A stretch of 32,981 nucleotides of DNA from an uncultured Porphyromonadaceae bacterium (GCA_947175605.1 CAMWNH010000019.1:1-32981), one strand, 5' to 3'; shown: positions 7,911 to 17,374, numbered from the stretch's first letter. Numbers and translations: made by a program. The notes: a model not told the origin generated them from the letters alone.

Positions 7911-9170
7911 TTAGCGGCCCAGCACCTTATTGTAAATGTCTATCACTTTCTTGCCCGCCTTGTCCCAGGTTATCTGGTTCACCTCGGCCAGGCCGTCCTC
8001 GCGCAGCTGTTTGTATAGCGCCGGATAGCTTGTGATTGCGTTGATGGCATCGGCCATGGCGTCGATATCCCAGTAGTCCGTCTTGATCACGTTAGTCAGG
8101 ATTTCAGCGCAGCCGCTCTGCTTCGAGATTATCGACGGAACACCCATCTGCATTGCCTCGAGAGGCGAGATGCCGAACGGCTCCGACACCGAGGGCATGA
8201 TGTAGACATCGCTCGCCGCAAGCATCTCGTACACCTGACGTCCCTTCTGGAAGCCCGGGAAGTGGAAGCGGTCGGCTATACCGCGCTGGGCCGCGAGCTT
8301 GATCATCTTGTCCATCATATCGCCCGAACCGGCCATCACGAAGCGCACGTTGTGGTTGTTCTGAAGCACCTTGGCCGCAGCCTCCACGAAGTATTCCGGC
8401 CCCTTTTGCATGGTGATACGCCCCAGGAACGTCACCACCTTCTCCTTGCCCTTGGGCATCCGGATATCGAGTAGATCCTGACTCAGAGGCACCACCGCAT
8501 TATGCACCGTCGTCACCTTGGCCGGATCAATGCCGTATTTCTCGATCACCGTGCGTCGCGTCAGATTGCTCACCGTAATTATATGGTCCGCATGAATCAT
8601 GCCGTCGCGTTCGATGTTGAATACCGTCGGATTCACATTGCCGCGCGAGCGATCGTAGTCCGTTGCATGCACGTGGATCACCAGAGGCTTGCCCGTCACC
8701 TGCTTCGCGTGGATGCCCGCAGGATAGGTCAGCCAGTCGTGCGAGTGGATAATGTCGAAGTCCACCGTTCGCGCTATCACGCCCGCGCAGATAGAGTAAT
8801 TGTTGATTTCTTCGAGCAGATTGTCGGGATAGCGGCCCGAAAACTCTATGCAGCCCAGATCATTCAGGCGCATATAGTTGAAGTCCGCGTAAATATGGTC
8901 GCGTAAACGGAAGTAGAGTTCAGGGCTCATCACCTTGCCTATGCGGCTTTCCACATAGTCGCGGCTCACATCGCGCCAGGCCACGGGCGTCTGGCTCGTG
9001 CCTATGATGTGCGCGAAGCTGCGGTCCTCGTCGCCGTAGGGCTTCGGAATGACAAACGTGATGTCCATATCGCCGCACTCCCACATGCCGCGCGTCAGGC
9101 CGTAGCTGGCGGTGCCCAGGCCGCCCAGGATATGTGGCGGAAACTCCCATCCGAACATTAATGCTTTCAT
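7911..9170 (-). CDS. GT4/GT-B glycosyltransferase, probable glycogen synthase
   Basis: The 419-residue protein has the glucan-synthase start MFGWEFPPHILGGLGTAS (residues 5-22), in which the GGLG loop binds the nucleotide sugar. It also has the GT-B nucleotide site with the E-x7-E pair E330/E338 in SEPFGISPLEAM. There is no signal peptide or membrane anchor. Set between a debranching enzyme and a GH57 enzyme, it most likely elongates alpha-1,4-glucan from UDP- or ADP-glucose. This is the usual arrangement for Bacteroidetes glycogen metabolism, where the classic glgA/glgB/glgC set may be absent (family knowledge). It lies 74 bp after the debranching gene. Another sugar donor or acceptor cannot be excluded. 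Confidence 0.92.
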   Translation of the reverse strand: MKALMFGWEFPPHILGGLGTASYGLTRGMWECGDMDITFVIPKPYGDEDRSFAHIIGTSQTPVAWRDVSRDYVESRIGKVMSPELYFRLRDHIYADFNYMRLNDLGCIEFSGRYPDNLLEEINNYSICAGVIARTVDFDIIHSHDWLTYPAGIHAKQVTGKPLVIHVHATDYDRSRGNVNPTVFNIERDGMIHADHIITVSNLTRRTVIEKYGIDPAKVTTVHNAVVPLSQDLLDIRMPKGKEKVVTFLGRITMQKGPEYFVEAAAKVLQNNHNVRFVMAGSGDMMDKMIKLAAQRGIADRFHFPGFQKGRQVYEMLAASDVYIMPSVSEPFGISPLEAMQMGVPSIISKQSGCAEILTNVIKTDYWDIDAMADAINAITSYPALYKQLREDGLAEVNQITWDKAGKKVIDIYNKVLGR

Positions 9171-9244
9171 CTCGGGTTAAGGAATTTAATTGTGTCTTAT
9201 ATTGCTTATGTCAGTTATGTTTCTCTTTCGCGGCAGGTGCTCGC

Positions 9245-11200
9245 TTACACCTCGTGTTCGAATTTCTTCAGCGTGCGGAGCGTACGCAGAACCTCCGCCA
9301 CATTCGTCGCATGGCTCACGGCGCCGCGTCCGTCGTAAGGAGGATTGCCGTCGTACATCTGGCTAAGCGACCCGATGCAGCCCTTGCTCATCTCGTCCTC
9401 GAAGCCTATCAGCATCCTGTCTATGTAGGCCACGCCGCTCATTCCGAACACACGCAGATAAGCGTCCGCATAGAAGCCCATCAGCCACGGACGTGCCGGA
9501 CCGTTGTGCATGGCCTCGTCGCGCTCGTCCGGATTGCCCGCGTAGCTCGGACGATATGCCGGATTCTTCGGGCTGAGCGTACGCAGGCCCTTGGGCGTCA
9601 GAAGCTCGCGAGTCACAACATCGAGCACGCTCTTGCGCTGGCGACGGTCCAGAGGCGAATAATCCAGTCCGATTGCTATCGCCATGTTAGGACGCACGGA
9701 AGGCTCCGCGAAATTGCCGTCCACATAGTCATACAGATACCCTGCCTCGTTCAGGAAGCAGTTCACGAATGCCGGACCCAGCTTCTCCGCCGTTTCCAGC
9801 CATGCCTCGCGGCGCTTGGCCAGGCCTTCATTGCCTTCCGCAAGCTCGGCCGCAAACTTCAACGCGTTATACCACAGCGCGTTGATCTCGACAAGCTTGC
9901 CCGTACGGCGCACCACAGGCATGCCGTCGCGACGCGTCGAGTACATCCACGACACAGCGTGGTCGAAGCCGTCCGTCACCAGCAGCCCCGTGCCGTCCTC
10001 CACCTTCATGTTCGGATGTCGGTTCGAGAGAATGTAGTCCACGATTTCTGTCACGCTTTCCAGATAGAGCTTGCGGCTCTGCTCCGTGCCCTGACTCTTA
10101 CGGTATTGCTGGATAGCCCACAGAGCCCACAGAGGGATGTCAGGCTGATCGATGCCTTCGATGTGGGTCGAGAGAGTTCCCGAGTCCATGAAGCGGCGCA
10201 GACTGCCCAGGGCCGTCGACATGATGGCCTCATAGTCCGCCGTATGGTTGATGGCAAGCGTAAGACCCGGCACGGCCATGAACGTATTGCGTGCGATCAC
10301 GCGTCCGAACGGATAGCCCGAGATGATATACATCCCGTGATGGATACGCTCGTAGAATTGCTTGGCCGCATTCTTAAGGCAGTTGAAGAACGACGTGCGC
10401 GGTGTGCGCGACGCAATCTCCGACTCGTACATCTTCTTCAGGCTCCTCGGGGCCACAGGGCTCACGCCGGCTGAGAATATCACGCTCTCGCCCTTCTTGA
10501 TGGGGAGCTCAAAGTAGCCCGGCACCCACAGATCCTCGCAGTAGGGAACCCCGCGCTCCAGATCCTTGATGTATTCTATACCGTTGTACCAGTTCGGCTC
10601 GTTCACCCATTCCACCTTGCGGTTGAACTGCATGTAGAGCGTCGGGAAACCATCGTAGAGACACGTCGCGATACCGTTCTCCACAGGCTCGCATGCCTTG
10701 TTGATCGTATCGTTCTGCACACACAGAGCCTCCACCTCGCGGAAAGCAAGGAACGGACGGAATCGTAGCGTCGTAGCCGAATGAGCGTCCACAAGCGTGT
10801 AGCGGATAAGAATGCGGTTCTCCTGACTGATGAAAATCTTTTCGCGCGTCAGGATCACGCCGCCCACGCGGAAAGTCGTGCGAGGCACGCTCTCGCAGTC
10901 AAACTCGCGGATGTATTTGTGCCCGTTGGGGCTGTAAACGCCGCCGCGGTAACGGTGCAGCCCCAGATTGAAGGGCGCACCATGCTGAATCACCGTCTCG
11001 TCGAGACTCGACAGCAACACGTGCGGACGGTTGCCGAACTCCTCTATCGGAATCACCAGCAGTCCGTGCTGCTTGCGAGTATTGCAGCCCGGAAGCGTCG
11101 TGCACATATATGCCCCGGCCTGATTCGTGCGGAGTATCTCTTTGCGAAGACTCTGATCGAGATTTATCAGCAGATTCTTGTCAAATTTCAGATAACTCAT
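9245..11200 (-). CDS. Glycogen debranching enzyme (amylo-alpha-1,6-glucosidase, GH133 type)
   Basis: The 651-residue protein has two parts. The N-terminal glycogen-debranching domain (to about residue 250) contains TNQAGAYMCTTLPGCNTRKQHGLL. The C-terminal (alpha/alpha)6 amylo-1,6-glucosidase domain contains NTFMAVPGLTL, HIEGIDQPDIPLWALW, the W-x-N-A-L-K-F helix and AMHNGPARPWLMG. It removes alpha-1,6 branch residues from glycogen in the cytoplasm; there is no signal peptide. It is the promoter-proximal gene of the glycogen operon, with a TTG/TAACTTCG promoter about 65 bp upstream and a terminator for the preceding DUF4924 gene just beyond. Length and motifs match the bacterial family well. 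Confidence 0.94.
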   Translation of the reverse strand: MSYLKFDKNLLINLDQSLRKEILRTNQAGAYMCTTLPGCNTRKQHGLLVIPIEEFGNRPHVLLSSLDETVIQHGAPFNLGLHRYRGGVYSPNGHKYIREFDCESVPRTTFRVGGVILTREKIFISQENRILIRYTLVDAHSATTLRFRPFLAFREVEALCVQNDTINKACEPVENGIATCLYDGFPTLYMQFNRKVEWVNEPNWYNGIEYIKDLERGVPYCEDLWVPGYFELPIKKGESVIFSAGVSPVAPRSLKKMYESEIASRTPRTSFFNCLKNAAKQFYERIHHGMYIISGYPFGRVIARNTFMAVPGLTLAINHTADYEAIMSTALGSLRRFMDSGTLSTHIEGIDQPDIPLWALWAIQQYRKSQGTEQSRKLYLESVTEIVDYILSNRHPNMKVEDGTGLLVTDGFDHAVSWMYSTRRDGMPVVRRTGKLVEINALWYNALKFAAELAEGNEGLAKRREAWLETAEKLGPAFVNCFLNEAGYLYDYVDGNFAEPSVRPNMAIAIGLDYSPLDRRQRKSVLDVVTRELLTPKGLRTLSPKNPAYRPSYAGNPDERDEAMHNGPARPWLMGFYADAYLRVFGMSGVAYIDRMLIGFEDEMSKGCIGSLSQMYDGNPPYDGRGAVSHATNVAEVLRTLRTLKKFEHEV

Positions 11201-11264
11201 CGTCTTATGGATGATTTTAGGGTAGTATTTTAATTTTCGTAGTAGGGGTTGTCTGTATTCTCCA

Positions 11265-11295
11265 CGAAGTTACATAATTTTTTCTCTTTAAACAA
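11265..11295 (-). promoter_or_regulatory. Promoter of the glycogen operon
   Basis: On the minus strand TTG (11295-11293) is followed after 20 bp by TAACTTCG (11272-11265), a slightly degenerate TAnnTTTG box. It lies between the DUF4924 terminator and the debranching-enzyme start, and would give a leader of about 60 nt. Confidence 0.5.
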
Positions 11296-11305
11296 GACAA
11301 AATCG

Positions 11306-11332
11306 AAAAAAGTCCTCGCATTGAGGACTTTT
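11306..11332 (-). terminator. Intrinsic terminator of the DUF4924 gene
   Basis: Arms AAAAGTCCTC (11308-11317) and GAGGACTTTT (11323-11332) pair perfectly around a 5-nt loop. On the minus strand the stem ends in six Ts (11311-11306), so it should stop transcription coming from the DUF4924 gene. Confidence 0.8.
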
Positions 11333-11381
11333 AGAGTATTTTATATTATTCAGCACATTTCCGTTTGCACACAGGCCATTA

Positions 11382-11957
11382 TCATTTGCCGCTTTTATCG
11401 TCCTTGTGCTCGAAAAGCTTGTCTTCCTCGTCCAGATGCCAGTACTTCGCCAGTAGCGCTACGAAGCGGCTTATCTGTGTCACGGCTCCGAGCGTCTCCT
11501 TAGAAATTTCCTTCCCCTGCAGGCGCAACATCAGCACACCGTAAAGCGCGTTGAAGCAGGTCTCTATTTCTCCGGCCTTCTCCTCGCCACTCTTCGCGCG
11601 GAGCTCCACTATGTAGGGCAGCGTGGCATAGAATTCCTTTCTGTAATCCTCGAACTTCGGGTCTGGATCAGCCAGCACCTCATTGTTCAGCCGCGCCAGA
11701 TCGTTTATGATATTGCGGTGCATCTGTAGGTGACCCTTCTCCGCCACCTCCTCGCGCCGCATCATGTCGATAAGCGACTCATACCATTCGCCCATCTCCT
11801 TCATCTGCTTCTCGTCCAGTCCGGCGAATCTGCTCACCACATTGGCCTTGATCTTGTCGGCGTCAAGCCCGTTCGCTCGTATCAGATCCTCGATCTGCCA
11901 CATGTATAGCAGATACTCTGCTATGTTTTCCTTTCGTTTTTGGCTCGCAATGATCAT
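11382..11957 (-). CDS. DUF4924 family protein
   Basis: The 191-residue product starts MIIASQKRKENIAEYLLYMWQ, the conserved opening of the Bacteroidetes-restricted DUF4924 family, and is mostly helical and charged throughout. There is no signal peptide or membrane span, so it is probably cytoplasmic. No function is established that I know of. It is flanked by terminators on both sides (11998-12034 upstream, 11306-11332 downstream), so it is likely its own transcription unit. I could not identify a clear promoter in the short gap upstream. The family assignment rests on recall of the N-terminal motif. Confidence 0.85.
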   Translation of the reverse strand: MIIASQKRKENIAEYLLYMWQIEDLIRANGLDADKIKANVVSRFAGLDEKQMKEMGEWYESLIDMMRREEVAEKGHLQMHRNIINDLARLNNEVLADPDPKFEDYRKEFYATLPYIVELRAKSGEEKAGEIETCFNALYGVLMLRLQGKEISKETLGAVTQISRFVALLAKYWHLDEEDKLFEHKDDKSGK

Positions 11958-11997
11958 CTCTTTTCAGTTTCGTGTTTTATGTCCTTTGTCTTAGAAC

Positions 11998-12034
11998 AAT
12001 CTATCCTCCGCGGATGTTCCGCGGAGGATAGATT
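11998..12034 (-). terminator. Long perfect hairpin after the OPT transporter gene
   Basis: A perfect 17-bp stem with a 3-nt loop TGT (12015-12017) lies 18 bp past the transporter stop codon. The core arms are TCCTCCGCGGA and TCCGCGGAGGA. A clear T-run is missing on the minus strand (TGTTCTAAG follows), so it may act as an mRNA-end stabiliser or a weak terminator. Confidence 0.65.
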
Positions 12035-12052
12035 ATTACTTTGAATTATGGC

Positions 12053-14038
12053 TTATTTCTCGTCCTTGCAGGAGGCGAAATAGAGATATCCCATGATGCA
12101 TGCGTAGGCCACCAAGCCCAGAATCTGAGGCCCGAAATCCATGCCCGTATTAGGCACTTCGAAACCGCACATGATCGTGATTGCCGCGAACACTCCGAAA
12201 AGCGCACCGCCCGCGATGAGACCCGACGACACGAGCGTACCGCGGTCGAGGCGCTTGCGGCACACCTCCTTGTCCTTCGAGCTGCGGCCCACAAGCCATG
12301 AAATCAGGCCGCCCATCAGCATAGGCGTATTCAGATGCAGAGGCAGGAACATGCCCAGGCAGAATGCCAGTGCCGGAACACCAAGCCAGTTCAGCAGGCA
12401 TGCAAGCACAGCGCCCGTAATGTAGAGCGTCCAGGGAGTCGCGTTGCCCATCATCATCGGTTCGATCACCTTCGCCATTGCGTTGGCCTGCGGAGCTGCC
12501 AGAGCATTGTCGCCCGAAAAGCCGTAGACATTGTTCAGAAGCATTATCACACCGCCCACGGTCGCGGCCGATACCAGCGTACCCAGAAATTTCCAGCTTT
12601 CCTGCTTCTTGGGCGTCGAGCCCAGCCAGTAGCCTATCTTCAGGTCAGTCACGAAGCCGCCCGCCATCGAAAGGGCCGTGCATACGACACCGCCCACGAC
12701 CATAGCCGCCACGATGCCCGAAGTCCCGCTCAGACCTATTCCCACGAACACAGCCGATGCAATGATAAGCGTCATCAGCGTCATGCCGCTCACAGGATTA
12801 GAGCCCACGATAGCGATTGCATTCGCAGCAACCGTTGTGAACAGGAAGGCGATAATCGTCACCACAAGCCATGCCACCAGCGCCTGCCAGAACGTATTGA
12901 TAACACCTATCCAGAAGAATAGAAGCACGGCCAGCAGCGCTATACCCGTCAGGAAAGCTATATGCTTCATAGAGATGTCCGTCTGCCAGCGCACGGTTTT
13001 AGCACCCGTGTCCGCTCCCTTGAGCTCACGCGCTGCAAGCCCCACGGCCTGCCCGATGATGCTCCGCGACTTGATGATGCCGATAACGCCCGCCATGGCG
13101 ATACCGCCGATGCCGATCATGCGTGCATAGTCGCTGAAGATGGCTCCCGGGCTCATGGCTGCGATTTCTGCCGAGCCGTAAGTGCCCATCAGAGGAATTA
13201 TCACCCACCATACGAAAGCCGATCCCGCGAAGATTACAAACGCATATTTCAGTCCTACGATGTAGCCCAGGCCTAACACAGCAGCGCCCGTATTGCACGA
13301 GAAGACGAATTTAGCCTTGTCCGCGAGAGTCTGGCCCCAGCTGTAAGCCGTCGTCGTCACGACCTCCGACCACCATCCGAACGTAGCCACGATATAGTCA
13401 TAAATACCGCCCACGAGCGCAGCTATAGCCAGCAGCTTGGCCTGGCCGCCGTTCGATGCCTTCTGAGAGTTCCCGCTCACAAGCACCTGTGTCGTGGCAG
13501 TTGCTTCCGGGAAAGGATACTTTCCGTGCATGTCCTTCACGAAATACTTGCGGAAAGGAATGAAGAACAGAATACCCAGCATGCCGCCAAGGAGCGAGCT
13601 GAGGAATATCTGAAGGAAGTCAACCGTGATTTCAGGATAGCTCGCCTGGAGGATGTAGAGTGCCGGAAGCGTGAAGATCGCACCGGCGACAATCACGCCC
13701 GAGCATGCACCTATACTCTGGATTATAACGTTCTGACCCAGCGCGTGTTCCTTCTTCAACATTCCCGAAAGACCCACCGCAATGATGGCTATGGGGATAG
13801 CAGCCTCGAACACCTGACCCACCTTCAGGCCCAGATATGCGGCGGCTGCGCTGAAGATCACGGCCAGCAGAAGTCCCATGCCCACGGAGTAGGGCGTTGC
13901 TTCGGGGTAGTCATGCGCCGGATGCATGATCGGACGGTATTCCTCGTCCTCCCCGAGCTGTCGGAAAGCGTTTTCAGGCAGGTCCACGGGATCTACATCC
14001 GCCGGCGACAAGTCTGTCTGATTCAGATTCTTTTTCAT
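12053..14038 (-). CDS. OPT-family oligopeptide transporter
   Basis: The 661-residue integral membrane protein has about 14-16 hydrophobic segments. The first, at about 50-70, is followed by YLGLKVGQVFEAAIPIAIIAVGL, the typical OPT opening. Further OPT landmarks are GNSQKASNGGQAKLLAIAALVGG and the late FCLGMFLPLHLNTPMLMGGLISWLVG. The family imports small peptides, or metals bound to chelators, by proton coupling (family knowledge); the substrate here is unknown. The first 45 residues are acidic and cytoplasmic. The start lies 49 bp after the mltD stop on the same strand, so it may be the last gene of the parAB operon. A perfect 17-bp hairpin follows it. Confidence 0.94.
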   Translation of the reverse strand: MKKNLNQTDLSPADVDPVDLPENAFRQLGEDEEYRPIMHPAHDYPEATPYSVGMGLLLAVIFSAAAAYLGLKVGQVFEAAIPIAIIAVGLSGMLKKEHALGQNVIIQSIGACSGVIVAGAIFTLPALYILQASYPEITVDFLQIFLSSLLGGMLGILFFIPFRKYFVKDMHGKYPFPEATATTQVLVSGNSQKASNGGQAKLLAIAALVGGIYDYIVATFGWWSEVVTTTAYSWGQTLADKAKFVFSCNTGAAVLGLGYIVGLKYAFVIFAGSAFVWWVIIPLMGTYGSAEIAAMSPGAIFSDYARMIGIGGIAMAGVIGIIKSRSIIGQAVGLAARELKGADTGAKTVRWQTDISMKHIAFLTGIALLAVLLFFWIGVINTFWQALVAWLVVTIIAFLFTTVAANAIAIVGSNPVSGMTLMTLIIASAVFVGIGLSGTSGIVAAMVVGGVVCTALSMAGGFVTDLKIGYWLGSTPKKQESWKFLGTLVSAATVGGVIMLLNNVYGFSGDNALAAPQANAMAKVIEPMMMGNATPWTLYITGAVLACLLNWLGVPALAFCLGMFLPLHLNTPMLMGGLISWLVGRSSKDKEVCRKRLDRGTLVSSGLIAGGALFGVFAAITIMCGFEVPNTGMDFGPQILGLVAYACIMGYLYFASCKDEK

Positions 14039-14087
14039 CTATGATTGGTTTTATTGGTGATTACTGTCTTCGAGGCCATATCGCGGC

Positions 14088-15719
14088 TCATTTGCTCGGG
14101 ATTTTCAGCTTTTGGCCCACCTGAATATTGTTGTTCTTAAGTCCGTTGGCTGCCTTCAGCTGATCCACGCTTATACCGTGTCGTGTTGCAATCTTATAGA
14201 GATTCTCTCCCTTCTTCACTGTGTGCGTCGTCGTGCGCCCCTTTTGGGGTTTAGGCTTCTCCGCCTTGGGTGCGGGAGTCGAGAATGCCTGGTTCACGGC
14301 CTCTTCCGTAGATTGCGTGGCCGTGCTGTCCGTCAGTGCGGGAGCCGCTTCCGTTACTTGCGTCGCTATGCTGTCGCTTGCGGCCTCACTCGTCTCGGCC
14401 GGCTTTTCAATATAGCGTCTCCGGTAGGTCTGTATTTTCAGACGTTTGCCTCGTTGCACGGATTTGCCCACCTTGTTCAGCTTGCGTATCGAACTCACCG
14501 TCACGCCGTAGCGGCGCGCGATTTGTGTCAGAGTCTCCCCGCGCTTCACTGTGTGGTAGTGTGTCACAAGCTCGTCCACATATTCCCCGCGCGAATCCTG
14601 TCCCGATAGCGAGCCCTCCGTTGCCGGTTCCACTATGCTCCTGCGCGCATACTTCTCTGCATTGTGGTTCACGATCGAATCCTCGTTCACAATATACGCC
14701 GTAGCCTGTAGCGACGGAAGCACCAGAGGGTAGGGCTTGATGTCACCCGGAATCAAATCCTTTCTATACTGCGGATTCAACGCGCGGATCTCCTCCATCG
14801 GAATGTCCATCACGTCCGAAATCTGCTGGAAGTGCACCCGGCGCGTCACATGCACCGTGTCCGTCACCACAGGTCGCTTTGCCAGCGCCGGAGCTATATT
14901 GTGATCCCTGTAATAGGTCATTATGTAGTTCGCCGCGATAAAGGCCGGGAAGTAGCCGCGGGTTTCTGCCGGAAGGAAGGGATAGATGTCCCAGAAGTCA
15001 TGCTTCCCTTCGCCCACACGTCGCAGAGCCTTGTTCACATTGCCCGGACCGCAGTTGTAGGCCGAAATGGCCAGGCTCCAGTCATTATACGTATCGTAGA
15101 GCTGACGCAGATAGCGCACCGCCGCGTCAGTCGATGCATATGGGTCGCGCCGAGCGTCCACCAGCGAATTCATCTCCAGACCCAGACCGGACGCCGTTGG
15201 ACTCATTATCTGCCACAGTCCCACTGCTCCGGCGCGCGACACTGCCGCCGGTTCGAGAGCCGATTCGATCACCGGTAGGTAGCGTAGCTCACGGGGCATG
15301 TCGTAGCGGTCGAGGGCTGTCTCGAATATAGGCATATAGTAGAGACTCAGCGCCAGCATGTTCTCCACAAGCTGCTTTCGCCTGTTGGCATAGAAGAGAA
15401 TGGAATTCTTCACCACCGAGTTCAGTGGCATCTCTATCTCCGTGGGCATCTTTCCGAGACGCTCCACCAGCACCTCGTCCGTCACCTCTATGTCCGCACG
15501 CGAATCCGCCTCGCTGTCTATCACAGCATATTTCTGAAGATACCAGTTCTCAAGCATCTTCTTCGTATCCGTTTCAAAACTTTCGGGGAATATAAGGCTC
15601 CCCGAAGGAGTCTCGCACGTCACCCCGAGGACATTTGTCTGCCCCTTGATGGCCGTGCTCCCTACGAGTGCCAGACCGGCCATCAGACCGCTTATTATAA
15701 GTCTTTTCATTATTGTCAT
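14088..15719 (-). CDS. mltD: Membrane-bound lytic murein transglycosylase D-like with two LysM domains
   Basis: This is a periplasmic enzyme that cleaves the MurNAc-GlcNAc bond to give 1,6-anhydro ends. A signal peptide covers about residues 4-26. The SLT domain has the catalytic glutamate in IESALEP (E152), GLWQIM (167-172) and YNCGPGNV. Two LysM peptidoglycan-binding domains follow (about 390-432 and 498-541, each starting HTVK), linked by a Ser/Thr/Ala-rich stretch. The ATG at 15719 abuts the TGA of the DUF5683 gene. A second ATG at 15710 (MKRLIISG) gives an equally good signal peptide and may be the real start. In this lineage mltD commonly follows parA-parB-DUF5683 (family knowledge). 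Confidence 0.92.
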   Translation of the reverse strand: MTIMKRLIISGLMAGLALVGSTAIKGQTNVLGVTCETPSGSLIFPESFETDTKKMLENWYLQKYAVIDSEADSRADIEVTDEVLVERLGKMPTEIEMPLNSVVKNSILFYANRRKQLVENMLALSLYYMPIFETALDRYDMPRELRYLPVIESALEPAAVSRAGAVGLWQIMSPTASGLGLEMNSLVDARRDPYASTDAAVRYLRQLYDTYNDWSLAISAYNCGPGNVNKALRRVGEGKHDFWDIYPFLPAETRGYFPAFIAANYIMTYYRDHNIAPALAKRPVVTDTVHVTRRVHFQQISDVMDIPMEEIRALNPQYRKDLIPGDIKPYPLVLPSLQATAYIVNEDSIVNHNAEKYARRSIVEPATEGSLSGQDSRGEYVDELVTHYHTVKRGETLTQIARRYGVTVSSIRKLNKVGKSVQRGKRLKIQTYRRRYIEKPAETSEAASDSIATQVTEAAPALTDSTATQSTEEAVNQAFSTPAPKAEKPKPQKGRTTTHTVKKGENLYKIATRHGISVDQLKAANGLKNNNIQVGQKLKIPSK

Positions 15720-16481
15720 TCAGAATGTTATGGCCCAGTTGATGCCCACGGAGGGCTTCATGCCTCTCACTTCCTGGAATATCGCCGGTGAGATGTCCAT
15801 CGAGAGGTCGGGCGAAATGTCGAAATGCGATAGCGACGCATCCACGTATGCATCAACCATCGCCAGCAGATATACACCCACCATCGCTATGATGCACAGA
15901 TCGCGGTTGCGTCGAAAATAATTTTTGCGCGAACGTAGCACATTCGTCAGCCACGTCTTGTCAAGGTCGGATTCCTGTATCGTCGGAGGGAAAAAATCCA
16001 TATACGACTTTGTCGACGGATCATTATCCATGATGTCCCGGTAGGCTCGCGTGTAGTCCGTCAGCATACCGTTGTTCCAGCTCGTTGCGTACGCCAGACC
16101 GAGATAGCCGCCTATGATGATGGGCAGTTTCCAGTAGCAGCGGTTATAAACCTGTCCCAGGCCCGGAAACAGCGCCGACATCCATACCGCTCGCGTCGGA
16201 TCCGGATTGAATTCCGTCGGACGTTCCACCCACACATCGTAGCGTTGCTCCTTTTTCTTCTCGGGTAGGAAGCCTTCCTCGGGTGTCAGATCCATGAACA
16301 CGCTGTCGCCCTCGGCTATCGCGGGAACCCCGTCGGCCACCACCGCGCTTACCGAGAGAAGCGAGTCCGCGACGCTCGAGCGCTCGCGCGTAGGCAGGTG
16401 TTGTGCGTTTGATGCTATGGACACGCACATCATAATCCCCGCGACAAGTCTCGCTGATATGTCACACTTCCCGATTCTCAC
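15720..16481 (-). CDS. DUF5683 domain membrane protein
   Basis: The 253-residue protein has a probable signal peptide (SARLVAGIMMCVSIASNAQ). A low-complexity linker is followed by the DUF5683 domain with TRAVWMSALFPGLGQVYNRCYWKLPIIIGGYLGLAYATS (start near residue 95), which forms one or two membrane spans. Another span (IIAMVGVYLLAMVDAYVDA) lies near residue 200. The motif ALFPGLGQ-Y-N recalls TM2-type membrane proteins. Its start overlaps the parB stop by 4 bp (ATGA) and its stop touches the mltD start. The role is unknown, but the tight coupling suggests a link between chromosome partitioning and envelope growth. Confidence 0.88.
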   Translation of the reverse strand: MRIGKCDISARLVAGIMMCVSIASNAQHLPTRERSSVADSLLSVSAVVADGVPAIAEGDSVFMDLTPEEGFLPEKKKEQRYDVWVERPTEFNPDPTRAVWMSALFPGLGQVYNRCYWKLPIIIGGYLGLAYATSWNNGMLTDYTRAYRDIMDNDPSTKSYMDFFPPTIQESDLDKTWLTNVLRSRKNYFRRNRDLCIIAMVGVYLLAMVDAYVDASLSHFDISPDLSMDISPAIFQEVRGMKPSVGINWAITF

Positions 16482-17374
16482 TTCTTAAGCGAATCGAATA
16501 GCGTCAGCAGACGCTCCAGTTCTTTTTCATCCTTGAAAGGGAAGGTTATGCGCCCCTTGCCCTGTTTGTCGCATGCAAATTGCACGGGCGTCTGGAACAC
16601 GGCCGAGAGATGCTTCTTCAATACCTCGAAATCGCTCTTCCCGGGGCCCTTGTCCGTCCTGGTCGGTTCTGCAGGCTTTTCTCCCGCCTCCGAAGCCGCC
16701 TGATAGGCTTTGGCAAGTTCCTCAACTCGTCGCACGCTCAGCCCGTCGCGAAGAATCTCATTGTAGAGTTTCAGTTGCAGCGCCGGATCGGTAATGGTCA
16801 GGAGCGCACGTGCGTGGCCCATGTCCACACGCTTGTCGCGCAGCCCTAATTGTACTTCGGCCGGCAGGCGCAGAAGCCGCAGGAAATTCGCTATTGTTGC
16901 GCGCTTCTTGCCTATGCGTTCACTGAGGCGTTCCTGAGTCAGGCTGTATTGGTCTATCAGTTTGCGGAACGTCAGAGCGATTTCTATTGCGTTCAGATCC
17001 TCGCGCTGAATGTTCTCGATGAGGGCCATTTCCGTCATCTCCGCGTCGTTGGCTGTACGGATATATGCCGGAACAGACGTCAGTCCGGCCTTCTGTGCAG
17101 CGCGGTAACGGCGCTCTCCCGCTATTATCTGATAGCTCTCCGGTCCTGTCTTGCGCAGCGAAAGAGGCTGGATGATTCCTAACTGCGCTATCGACGACGC
17201 AAGTTCTTCCAGACTTTCTTCATCGAAAGTCCGGCGTGGCTGGTCTGGATTCACAGCTATGTTCGCAAGCGCTATTTCGTTTATTGCCGACGAGCCCCTG
17301 GCCGGGGTGTCGTCCATAGGCAGCAGTGTGTCAAGTCCGCGGCCAAGGGCATTCCTCTTGTTCGGATGGCTCAT
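16478..17374 (-). CDS. parB: ParB/Spo0J chromosome partitioning protein (CTPase clamp)
   Basis: ParB loads on parS sites and slides as a CTP-dependent clamp to organise the origin region. The 298-residue protein has the N-terminal ParA-contact segment (NALGRGLDTLL, residues 8-18), the CTP-binding box GERRYR (86-91) and the second nucleotide motif ENIQRED (120-126). The helix-turn-helix region runs from about 145 to 205 (SLTQERLSERIGKKRATIANFLRLLRLP), and a C-terminal dimerisation region follows. Its ATG overlaps the parA stop by 4 bp, and its stop overlaps the DUF5683 start. No intact 16-bp parS site was found in the window. Confidence 0.96.
   Translation of the reverse strand: MSHPNKRNALGRGLDTLLPMDDTPARGSSAINEIALANIAVNPDQPRRTFDEESLEELASSIAQLGIIQPLSLRKTGPESYQIIAGERRYRAAQKAGLTSVPAYIRTANDAEMTEMALIENIQREDLNAIEIALTFRKLIDQYSLTQERLSERIGKKRATIANFLRLLRLPAEVQLGLRDKRVDMGHARALLTITDPALQLKLYNEILRDGLSVRRVEELAKAYQAASEAGEKPAEPTRTDKGPGKSDFEVLKKHLSAVFQTPVQFACDKQGKGRITFPFKDEKELERLLTLFDSLKK

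Noticed and set aside
9134-10474. Long plus-strand open frame opposite the debranching enzyme
   Set aside because: It runs antisense to a gene with unmistakable GH133 motifs, and its His/Arg-rich product is typical of antisense frames in GC-rich genes.
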